This document shows positions 1 through 5,195 of a stretch of DNA of 5,217 bases, one piece after another. Below the pieces are notes generated by a model. It did not search any database, was not told the DNA's origin, and saw nothing but the letters and a program-made list of their open reading frames with translations. Position numbers and translations under genes: made by a program. Numbering within the stretch: the stretch's first letter is position 1; every line of letters starts with the position of its first letter. Location of the stretch: positions 1 through 5,217 of the forward strand of contig JABDPP010000165.1 of assembly GCA_013042765.1 (NCBI GenBank), read 5' to 3'. The DNA comes from Litoreibacter sp. GTDB taxonomy: Bacteria; Pseudomonadota; Alphaproteobacteria; Rhodobacterales; Rhodobacteraceae.

Positions 1-1
1 G

Positions 2-943
2 AGCTGGACCCAACCCGTGGGCGAAGAAGAACGCGGTTTCATCGACCAGTTGACCGAACGTTTCAGTGCGCAGCAACTGGCGGCCGCCTATATGCGTCTG
101 CGTGCTGCAAATCACTCTGCCCCCGAAGAACTGGCGCGCCCGTCCGACAAGCCGAAACCGCGCCCGCGGGACTCTTTCGGGCCCGGCGTCTGGTTCTCTG
201 TTTCGGCAGGTCGCAACAAGAATGTCGAACCGCGTTGGTTGCTGCCGCTTCTCTGCCGGATGGGCGATATTTCCAAGGACGATATCGGCGCGATCCGGAT
301 CCAGCCGGAAGAGACCTATGTCGAGATCCTCAAAGCAAGCGCGCCGGGTTTCCTTGCGGCCCTCGGCCCCGATCTGGCGCTGGAAGACGGAATGCGCGTC
401 AACCAGCTGGAGAAGGCTCCGGATCTGGCCCGCCGGGATACGGGCAAGCCAAGGGGCGCGCCCCAAAGGCCCCACCGCGGGGGCTCCGATCGCAAGCCGG
501 ACCACGGACGAGACAGCAGACCCGGGCAGAAAGCGGACCGTAAACCATTCCCGAAAAAGGAGCGCAAACCTACGATCGCGGAGCCCTACAAGGCCAAGGC
601 ACCTGCTGAGAAGCCAGCCAAGGCAAAGCCGAACCCCGCCCGGAACGCTCAGACGAAGACATCTGAGAAACATGGCAAGTCCGCTCGCAAGCCTTCACCA
701 AAACGGCCCGCGGGCAATGCGGCCGACCCCTCGCAGCGCTTCAGACCGGACGGCAAACCGTCCAGACCCGGCAAGCCCGGACGAAAGCCGGGCAAAGGAT
801 CACCGGACAAACCCCTCGGGGGCAAAGCAGGCACCGGCAAACCCAAGGGCGAAGACCGGAAACCGACCTCACATAGCAAACCGCGCTTCGCCAAGGGTGG
901 CGATGCGGTTCCGAGACGTGGAAAAGGGAAACCTGCCCGCTAG
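2..943 (+). CDS. DEAD-box RNA helicase, C-terminal part (DbpA-type RNA-binding domain and basic tail); 5' end outside window
   Basis: This is the C-terminal 313 codons of an ATP-dependent RNA helicase of the DeaD/CsdA/DbpA type, which remodels structured RNA in the cytoplasm (ribosome assembly or RNA turnover in known members). The frame is open to the left edge, so the GTG at 17 is internal and the helicase core lies upstream of the window. Residues about 1-58 form a charged helical linker. Residues about 60-138 (nt 179-415) match the DbpA RNA-binding domain, with the family-like stretches GVWFSVSAGR and IGAIRIQPEETYVEI. From nt ~416 to the TAG at 941 there are about 175 residues rich in Lys, Arg, Pro and Gly, with 15 KP dipeptides and almost no hydrophobics. 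This tail is predicted to be disordered and to bind RNA non-specifically. The gene converges on the small - strand gene 21 bp away, with no clear terminator between them. The family is confident; which paralogue it is cannot be decided without the core. Confidence 0.88.
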   Translation, partial: SWTQPVGEEERGFIDQLTERFSAQQLAAAYMRLRAANHSAPEELARPSDKPKPRPRDSFGPGVWFSVSAGRNKNVEPRWLLPLLCRMGDISKDDIGAIRIQPEETYVEILKASAPGFLAALGPDLALEDGMRVNQLEKAPDLARRDTGKPRGAPQRPHRGGSDRKPDHGRDSRPGQKADRKPFPKKERKPTIAEPYKAKAPAEKPAKAKPNPARNAQTKTSEKHGKSARKPSPKRPAGNAADPSQRFRPDGKPSRPGKPGRKPGKGSPDKPLGGKAGTGKPKGEDRKPTSHSKPRFAKGGDAVPRRGKGKPAR

Positions 944-964
944 AGCGGCGGCAGGGAAGCTCGG

Positions 965-1330
965 TCAGCTGTAGCCCGGAAGCGGCAAGACAACCTTACG
1001 GGTGTTGGCGGCAACGCGTGGCTTGCCCATCCGGCCGGTGAGTTCCTCAAGGTCAAAACCCAGATCGCGACAGGCACAGACCGCGCGGTCTGTCGCGCTG
1101 TTGATCAGCATCAGGCGTTCGTCCTGAAACTCCAGGTGGAAGCCCTTGTCGGCCAGATTATCCAGAAGCGACACCCAACTTGCGGAACTCGCAAACTCGG
1201 CATGAACGTGACATCTCAGTAGGATTGCAGTTTCGGGATCCAAATGGGTCTCGCCGCTCTGCGGATGGGAGGCACTCCAGATCGTATGCTGGGCCTGACC
1301 GTCGCCAAATTTTTCGTCTGATCTGTTCAT
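965..1330 (-). CDS. hypothetical protein, 121 aa
   Basis: I do not recognise this protein. I chose the ATG at 1330 because a GAGG Shine-Dalgarno lies 5 nt upstream; an in-frame ATG at 1390 or 1429 would lengthen it to 141 or 154 aa but has no good ribosome binding site. The 121-residue product has no signal peptide or membrane segment and looks like a small soluble cytoplasmic protein. Residues 51-76 suggest a helix (WVSLLDNLADKG) followed by a beta-hairpin (FHLEFQDERLMLIN). Residues 85-97 contain CAC and a leucine-rich acidic helix. A C40-x-H-x region (RCHVH) and Cys85/Cys87 are the only candidate metal or redox residues, too few to claim a zinc site. The last ~20 residues are basic and then hydrophobic. 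It lies 146 bp downstream of the solute-binding-type gene on the same strand, so co-transcription is possible but not shown. Normal GC-rich codon use and a good ribosome binding site support a real gene. Confidence 0.68.
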   Translation of the reverse strand: MNRSDEKFGDGQAQHTIWSASHPQSGETHLDPETAILLRCHVHAEFASSASWVSLLDNLADKGFHLEFQDERLMLINSATDRAVCACRDLGFDLEELTGRMGKPRVAANTRKVVLPLPGYS

Positions 1331-1476
1331 CTCGACCTCGCGCCTCAAAGAAAGCGTCAAGGTCAGACTGCACCGTGAATGTGGTATCATCAGGTAAGCG
1401 AAAAGGTCATTCTGCGGCGAAATCCGCACAATTCCGCCCTGCTCCGGAGCGCGCGCATCATTTGGGCGTCAATAAA
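1331..1476. other. intergenic spacer between two - strand genes
   Basis: This 146-bp spacer separates the solute-binding-type gene from the 121-aa gene. It holds a perfect 10-bp palindrome, GCTCCGGAGC, at 1441-1450, with no T-run after it on either strand, so it is not a typical intrinsic terminator. I found no convincing -35/-10 pair. The part from 1331 to 1429 is also open in the frame of the 121-aa gene, which is why longer starts are possible there. Confidence 0.5.
1336..1339 (-). promoter_or_regulatory. ribosome binding site deciding the start of the 121-aa gene
   Basis: On the - strand GAGG is followed by 5 nt and then the ATG at 1330. No comparable purine-rich site precedes the upstream in-frame ATG codons at 1390 and 1429, so this site favours the shorter protein. 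Confidence 0.6.
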
Positions 1477-2190
1477 TCAGCCAGGTACCGGAAGTTGACT
1501 GCGGCCGCTGGCGTCGAGGGCAGACCGCACGAAACCGTCCGCGATCGCCCGAGCGACAAACCGGTCCAGCTCGGGCGCAAGCTCGGCCCGCACACGGGGC
1601 ACGGCCATAGCCTGCTCGATCGACTTGAACCGCCCCGGCAGGATGCGGAACGCCGGGTCATCCCCGAATTCACGCTCAAGGCTCTGACGCACACCAGCAA
1701 CCATATCGGCCTCACCCGCACGGAACCGGGCCATCGCGGCATCCGGTGAATCCGCACGCACCAGCTCGGCATGTTCGATAACCTTCCCGAGGTAGAGATC
1801 ATAGGCCGCCCCGCGGGCCACCATCAGTGAGCGCCCCGGCTGATCTGCCTCCTCCACCGACTGAAACGGGCTGTCGGCACGCACCACGTAAGTGCTTTCG
1901 ATCCGCACATAGGGGCGCGTGTAGCTGACCTGCTCCGCCCGGATCGGATCGATGGCCATGAAGGCGATATCCCAGATATCTTCGGTCGCCCCCTCGAACG
2001 ACTTGCGCGCGCTGTCATAGCGCAACATCTCAAGCTCAACGCCGATCTCCTCGGCAAGTCGACGCGCCAGCGCCGGACTGACACCGAGCAATTCGCCGTC
2101 CTTCACCTGCACCAGCGCGCTGTTGCCAAGATTGATCGCGGCGCGCAGCCGTCCCTTGGAAGCGAGGTCTTTCAGGGCGGGCTGGGTCAT
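1477..2190 (-). CDS. family 3 extracellular solute-binding-type protein lacking a signal peptide
   Basis: The 237-aa product has the periplasmic binding protein fold of SBP_bac_3 (PF00497), which in ABC importers captures amino acids or similar small polar ligands. Visible family elements in order are the first beta strand GRLRAAINLG (13-22), DGELLGVSPALARRLAEEIGVELE (31-54; the usual DG..GFDVDLA..L/A pattern), DIAFMAIDPIRAEQVSYTRPY (74-94) with the conserved ligand-type Arg84 and PY, and AGEADMVAG (158-166). The start at 2190 is firm: AAGGAG lies 7 nt upstream, and the frame is closed by a TAA at 2212-2214 with no other start between. The protein therefore begins about 12 residues before the first domain strand and has no room for a Sec signal or lipobox. 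It is predicted to be cytoplasmic. No permease or ATPase gene is next to it. It could be a cytoplasmic ligand sensor, an enzyme on this fold (cyclohexadienyl dehydratase is a known example of the fold) or a relic. The fold is confident, the role is not. Confidence 0.85.
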   Translation of the reverse strand: MTQPALKDLASKGRLRAAINLGNSALVQVKDGELLGVSPALARRLAEEIGVELEMLRYDSARKSFEGATEDIWDIAFMAIDPIRAEQVSYTRPYVRIESTYVVRADSPFQSVEEADQPGRSLMVARGAAYDLYLGKVIEHAELVRADSPDAAMARFRAGEADMVAGVRQSLEREFGDDPAFRILPGRFKSIEQAMAVPRVRAELAPELDRFVARAIADGFVRSALDASGRSQLPVPG

Positions 2191-2197
2191 GGGCGTT

Positions 2198-2203
2198 CTC
2201 CTT
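2198..2203 (-). promoter_or_regulatory. ribosome binding site of the solute-binding-type gene
   Basis: AAGGAG on the - strand lies 7 nt before the ATG at 2190. It fixes the start and so supports the absence of a signal peptide. Confidence 0.8.
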
Positions 2204-2220
2204 AGAGTGCTTTATCGGGT

Positions 2221-2249
2221 CCGGGCCATGTCTTAGGACATCGCCCCGG
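2221..2249. repeat. nested inverted repeat in the divergent intergenic region (possible operator or hairpin)
   Basis: An inner pair ATGTC (2228-2232) / GACAT (2237-2241) is separated by TTAG. An outer pair CCGGG (2221-2225) / CCCGG (2245-2249) encloses it, with a 2/3-nt internal loop. It lies in the 187-bp gap between the divergent genes starting at 2190 and 2378, 30 bp before the solute-binding-type gene. As DNA the inner palindrome could bind a dimeric regulator; as RNA on the - strand it would sit in the 5' leader of that gene. No T-run follows, so it is not an intrinsic terminator. I see no confident -35/-10 promoter in this gap for either direction. Confidence 0.4.
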
Positions 2250-2364
2250 CGCGGTCCATCGGGATCGGCGATACCGGTCGTCCCGGTGGACAAGCCGGGC
2301 GGCGCGCTGTCAGATGAACCAAGGCAGCACGGAAAAAAGCAACTGCCACAGGGCGGGGCCGACG

Positions 2365-2370
2365 GGAGGA
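2365..2370 (+). promoter_or_regulatory. ribosome binding site of the DUF1932-type dehydrogenase gene
   Basis: GGAGGA lies 7 nt before the ATG at 2378. This strong Shine-Dalgarno fixes the start, which also places the Rossmann glycine motif at the expected distance from the N-terminus. Confidence 0.85.
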
Positions 2371-2377
2371 CCGGGAC

Positions 2378-3256
2378 ATGACTTCAGACATCGCTTTCAT
2401 CGGGTTCGGTGAAGCCGCCAGTGCCATCGCCAGCGGCTGGAGCGACCGACGCAATATCCGCAGCTACGATATCAAGACCGACGACCCCAAGAGCGCCCCG
2501 GATCAGTGGGCCAAGTTCGAGAAGTTTGGGGTCACAGGATGCCACAGCAGCGCGGAGGCCGTCTCCGGCGCGAAGCGGGTCTTCTCCACCGCGACCGCGG
2601 ATCAGGCCGTTGTCACCGCGCGAACCGCAGCCCCGCATCTTGCGTCCGGCACCTACTGGTTCGACCTGAACTCCTGCGCCCCGTCCTCCAAAAAGGAGGC
2701 CGCTGCACTGCTCGAAGCTGTTGGGGTCTGCTATGTCGATGTCGCCGTCATGGCCCCGATCCACCCCAAAAGGAACATGACACCACTGTTGGTCAGCGGC
2801 CCGCACGCGCAGGAGGCCAAGGCGATCCTCGCAGATCTACCGATGGCCCCAAGGATCGTGGAAGGACCAGTCGGGGCGGCCTCATCGATAAAGATGATAC
2901 GGTCGGTTATGGTCAAGGGCATGGAAGCGCTCACGGCCGAGTGCATTCTCGCCGCCCGCGCTGCCGGAGTGGACGAGGCCGTTCTGGCCTCACTTAAGGG
3001 CGGCAACCCACCCGTGAACTGGCCGGCGCAGGCGGCTTACAATTTCGAGCGTGTGATGTTGCACGGCGTCCGGCGCGCCTCAGAGATGCGCGAAGTCGTC
3101 AAGTCGCTTGAGGATCTCGGTCTGCCCGCGGACATGGCCCGGGCCACGGTCGACTGGCAGAGCCGGATCGGCACCCTGGGGATTCCGGCCGCAGAGGGCG
3201 CCGACTACGCTGATCTGGCAGATCAGCTCCTGCCGCATGTCCGAACAGACGACTAG
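2378..3256 (+). CDS. NAD(P)-dependent oxidoreductase, 6-phosphogluconate/beta-hydroxyacid dehydrogenase-like with DUF1932 domain
   Basis: The 292-aa product is a soluble dehydrogenase of the beta-hydroxyacid dehydrogenase superfamily, which oxidises a 3-hydroxy acid (or reduces the keto form) with NAD(P). The N-terminal Rossmann domain begins with IAFIGFGEAA (5-14), giving Gly9-x-Gly11-x-x-Ala14. Asp31 at the end of the second strand (SYDIK) favours NAD over NADP. FDLNSCAPSSK (95-105) occupies the place of the substrate-binding D-x-S-T-x-S-P loop. The helical C-terminal half starts at GPVGAASSIKMIRS (163-176), where Lys172 is the predicted catalytic lysine. The position four residues later, Asn in the classical enzymes, is Ser176; from memory KM(I/L)RS is usual for the DUF1932 branch, so this is not a defect. 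Length is normal for the family. It is divergent from the solute-binding-type gene and overlaps the convergent dehydrogenase gene by 4 nt. The physiological substrate is unknown; position beside a tcuB module suggests a polycarboxylate or its breakdown product. Confidence 0.88.
   Translation: MTSDIAFIGFGEAASAIASGWSDRRNIRSYDIKTDDPKSAPDQWAKFEKFGVTGCHSSAEAVSGAKRVFSTATADQAVVTARTAAPHLASGTYWFDLNSCAPSSKKEAAALLEAVGVCYVDVAVMAPIHPKRNMTPLLVSGPHAQEAKAILADLPMAPRIVEGPVGAASSIKMIRSVMVKGMEALTAECILAARAAGVDEAVLASLKGGNPPVNWPAQAAYNFERVMLHGVRRASEMREVVKSLEDLGLPADMARATVDWQSRIGTLGIPAAEGADYADLADQLLPHVRTDD
3209..3227. repeat. perfect 8-bp inverted repeat with 3-nt loop inside the 3' end of the dehydrogenase gene
   Basis: GCTGATCT (3209-3216) and AGATCAGC (3220-3227) are exact reverse complements around GGC. 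The hairpin lies 27 bp before the stop codon region shared by the two convergent genes and encodes part of an Ala-Asp-Leu-Ala-Asp-Gln stretch. There is no following T-run in either direction. Since there is no intergenic space, it is the only visible candidate for an RNA 3'-end structure here. Confidence 0.4.
3253..3256. other. CTAG shared by both convergent stop codons
   Basis: The palindrome CTAG holds TAG on the + strand (3254-3256, end of the DUF1932-type dehydrogenase) and TAG on the - strand (3255-3253, end of the isocitrate/isopropylmalate-type dehydrogenase). The two genes therefore overlap tail to tail by exactly 4 nt. Confidence 0.93.
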
Positions 3257-4332
3257 CGCAGATCGGCGGCCAGCCTCGCTGCGAATTCAGACGTGCCGCA
3301 AGCTCCGCCCAAATCGGCGGTTCGCCCTTCCGGATCGGCAATCGCGCGCTCGAGCGCGGCCGAAATCGCAGCCGCCGCACGGGTCAGTGCAGGATCATCC
3401 CGCCGCTCCCCCAACCAGTCGAGCAACATCACCGCCGACCCGATCAGCGAAGCCGGGTTGGCGATATCACATCCGGCGATATCAGGGGCAGATCCGTGCT
3501 GGGCCTGCGCCATGGCATGATCAGTCCCCGCATTCAGCGAGGCAGCAAGCCCGAGGCTGCCCGATAGTTCCGAGGCCAGATCGGACAGGATATCACCATA
3601 CATGTTGGTGGTGACGATTACGTCGTAGCGCGAAGCATCCCGCACAAGCTGCGCGGCCATCGCATCGACCAGAACCTCGTCATAGGCAATCTGCGGATAG
3701 CGCGCCGCGACCTTGCGCACCTCTTCCAGAAACAGCCCGTCTGAAAGACGCAGGACATTCGCCTTGTGAACAGCGGTCACGTGCCGCGCCTCGCGCGTTG
3801 CTGCCAGCTTAAACGCCTCTTCAGCGATGCGGCGGCAGGCGGCGCGGGTAATCTTGCGGATGGCCAGCGCCATGTCCTCGTCGGGCATGATCTCGCCCGG
3901 GCCAGACGCCATGTTACGATCGGAATAAAACCCTTCGGTGTTTTCGCGCACGACGATCAGATCAAACGGCGTACCGCAGGGCGGCACCAGCCCGGCGCGG
4001 GTCATAGCTGGTCGGATATTTGCAAACAAATCCAAACGCTTGCGCAAGACGCCCGAAGGATTCAGCCCGCCCTCGGACAGCGGCGGATAGTCATTATGGG
4101 ACACCGGCCCCAACACGATTCCATCACAGTTTCTCGCCGCCTCGATCACCGCGTCAGGGATCGTGATGCCGTTGGCCTCAAGCGCTGTGAAGCCGATCTG
4201 CGCCTCTTCGAAATTCAACGTAAGGTCGAACTGCGCCCCGGCAGCCTCGAGCACCTGCCGCGTCGCGGCAACGATTTCCGGTCCGATCCCATCCCCGGGA
4301 AGAAAAAGCAGGTTGAGCGGTGCAGAACTCAT
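3253..4332 (-). CDS. isocitrate/isopropylmalate dehydrogenase family protein (beta-decarboxylating)
   Basis: The 359-aa product belongs to the metal-dependent, NAD(P)-linked dehydrogenases that oxidise and decarboxylate a (2R,3S)-2-hydroxy acid such as isopropylmalate, isocitrate, homoisocitrate or tartrate. Family residues are all present: LPGDGIGPE (11-19), the substrate arginines in LRKRLDLFANIRP (Arg97, Arg107), VRENTEGFYS (Arg129, Tyr136), Lys190 in HKAN, metal aspartates Asp223, Asp247 and Asp251, and the cofactor loop HGSAPDIAG (279-287). The loop before the first arginine reads LNPSGVLRK and lacks the paired leucines typical of true isopropylmalate dehydrogenases (LL.LRK), so isopropylmalate is an unlikely substrate. 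The ATG overlaps the tcuB stop as ATGA, with only a weak AGGCGG-like site upstream, which points to translational coupling. Its 3' end shares a stop tetranucleotide with the convergent dehydrogenase gene. The context suggests a role after tricarballylate-type oxidation. Family certain, substrate open. Confidence 0.92.
   Translation of the reverse strand: MSSAPLNLLFLPGDGIGPEIVAATRQVLEAAGAQFDLTLNFEEAQIGFTALEANGITIPDAVIEAARNCDGIVLGPVSHNDYPPLSEGGLNPSGVLRKRLDLFANIRPAMTRAGLVPPCGTPFDLIVVRENTEGFYSDRNMASGPGEIMPDEDMALAIRKITRAACRRIAEEAFKLAATREARHVTAVHKANVLRLSDGLFLEEVRKVAARYPQIAYDEVLVDAMAAQLVRDASRYDVIVTTNMYGDILSDLASELSGSLGLAASLNAGTDHAMAQAQHGSAPDIAGCDIANPASLIGSAVMLLDWLGERRDDPALTRAAAAISAALERAIADPEGRTADLGGACGTSEFAARLAADLR
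4329..4332 (-). other. ATGA stop/start overlap joining tcuB and the isocitrate/isopropylmalate-type gene
   Basis: On the - strand the ATG start at 4332-4330 overlaps the TGA stop of tcuB at 4331-4329. Such overlaps usually mean one transcript and translational coupling, and they favour near-equal production of the two proteins. Confidence 0.9.
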
Positions 4333-5195
4333 TTGACAACCGCCTGCTGTGCGTCCCGCACCAAGGCCGCGAGCCGGTAAAAGCCGTGCACCATCTTCGA
4401 ATATGGCGTCAGCAGGAACAGGGCGAGCACGCAGCCCAGATGCACCGCCAGGAGTGCGGGAACCGCACCCGTTCCTGTGGCCGCGTAGAGGATTAGCCCC
4501 GTCGCACCGGTCGCAGTGAGCAGCAGAACAAAGGCCATCTCACCACCCCAGAGCGCCGGCGCACCGAGCGTGCGGTCGGCTTTGGTTTTCAGCCATGCCA
4601 GCCCCAAACCACCGATCACCAGCAGCAGTCCACCCGGAACGCCCAGCACCTTGGGCAGCGAAAGCGGCCCGTATGGCGCCGGCATGTCAAAGACGTAATG
4701 CAGCACGGTTCCCGCGCTGGTCGAGGCAAAGCACAAGAGGAACCCGTACATGACCGCCTGATGGCAATGGCGTCTTGCATTTGAATAGCGGTCGCCCTTC
4801 TCGAAATTACAGCCCTGCCCCTGTCCGCCGGAAAGGTTCTTCAACCGTCCCGCGTCCTGAAACGCCTTGATCAGATGCGAGACACGAACAGGATCGCCGC
4901 CCACCTCGCGGCAATACGCTCTTAGCCCGAATGCGATCACGACCAACGGAGCCAGAAATGCAGGCGTGAAGATCGCGACCATCGCGGAATGGGCGAGCGC
5001 GGCGTAGAACCCCTCACCGGAAGGCGGTTGCAGCGCCTGAAGTGCCAGGAACAAGGCGCCCAGCGCCACCACCAGCACCCCTGCGACGGCGACCCCGCTG
5101 CGCTGAAACAGGCCTGCAAAGGCCGCGGGCCAGGCGTAACGCTCCGTTGTGTGTGGTCGGTCTTCTGCTAGTGGCTTGGGCTGGTTGTGTGTTTT
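4329..5195 (-). CDS. tcuB: tricarballylate utilisation protein TcuB (CitB family), N-terminal part missing or corrupted at the window edge
   Basis: TcuB passes electrons from the flavoprotein TcuA, which oxidises tricarballylate to cis-aconitate, into the membrane quinone pool. Family members are about 350-380 aa: an N-terminal ferredoxin-like region with two 4Fe-4S cysteine motifs, then a six-helix membrane domain. Here the membrane domain is complete. Helices, counted from the GTG at 5078, lie at about 2-16, 29-50, 108-129, 143-160, 177-200 and 205-223. The signature GCNFEKGDRYSNARRHCHQ precedes helix 3, with histidines that may serve heme. The GTG at 5078 is unlikely to be the true start: homology continues upstream through ERYAWP and LAEDR back to about codon 5187, where a TAA at 5196-5198 breaks the frame. 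A second TAA is at 5211-5213. No cysteine cluster is visible. The break coincides with a stretch of abnormal base composition, so sequence error at a contig end is more likely than a pseudogene. It is coupled to the next gene by ATGA; tcuA is expected upstream. Confidence 0.85.
   Translation of the reverse strand, partial: KTHNQPKPLAEDRPHTTERYAWPAAFAGLFQRSGVAVAGVLVVALGALFLALQALQPPSGEGFYAALAHSAMVAIFTPAFLAPLVVIAFGLRAYCREVGGDPVRVSHLIKAFQDAGRLKNLSGGQGQGCNFEKGDRYSNARRHCHQAVMYGFLLCFASTSAGTVLHYVFDMPAPYGPLSLPKVLGVPGGLLLVIGGLGLAWLKTKADRTLGAPALWGGEMAFVLLLTATGATGLILYAATGTGAVPALLAVHLGCVLALFLLTPYSKMVHGFYRLAALVRDAQQAVVK

Noticed and set aside
453..464. Perfect 12-bp palindrome GGGGCGCGCCCC in the helicase gene
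   Set aside because: It lies inside coding sequence at the start of the low-complexity tail, and GC-only palindromes are common by chance in such DNA.
944..964. Terminator between the convergent helicase and 121-aa genes
   Set aside because: Only a 4-bp GAGC/GCTC pairing is visible, with no T-tract on either side.
66..974. A long (302-codon) + strand reading frame overlapping the helicase tail in another frame
   Set aside because: It lacks any recognisable domain and is Arg/Pro/Ser-rich as expected for an off-frame reading of GC-rich Lys-Pro coding DNA; the frame ending at 943 carries the DbpA-type domain.
1331..1429. N-terminal extension of the 121-aa protein to 154 aa
   Set aside because: The ATG codons at 1390 and 1429 lack Shine-Dalgarno sites, whereas the ATG at 1330 has GAGG at 5-nt spacing.
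1441..1450. Palindrome GCTCCGGAGC as a terminator for the solute-binding-type gene
   Set aside because: The stem is short (no loop in the perfect form) and no T-run follows on the - strand.
1180..1749. A 189-codon + strand reading frame antisense to the 121-aa and solute-binding-type genes
   Set aside because: It crosses two genes with clear ribosome binding sites on the other strand, has no family resemblance and shows shadow-type composition.
3766..4380. A 204-codon + strand reading frame antisense to the isocitrate/isopropylmalate-type gene
   Set aside because: The opposite strand holds every catalytic motif of a known enzyme family; this frame has low-complexity shadow composition.
4329..5078. 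GTG at 5078 as the true tcuB start
   Set aside because: No convincing ribosome binding site is evident, and TcuB-like sequence (ERYAWP, LAEDR) continues in frame upstream of it; a protein starting there would lack the iron-sulfur region.
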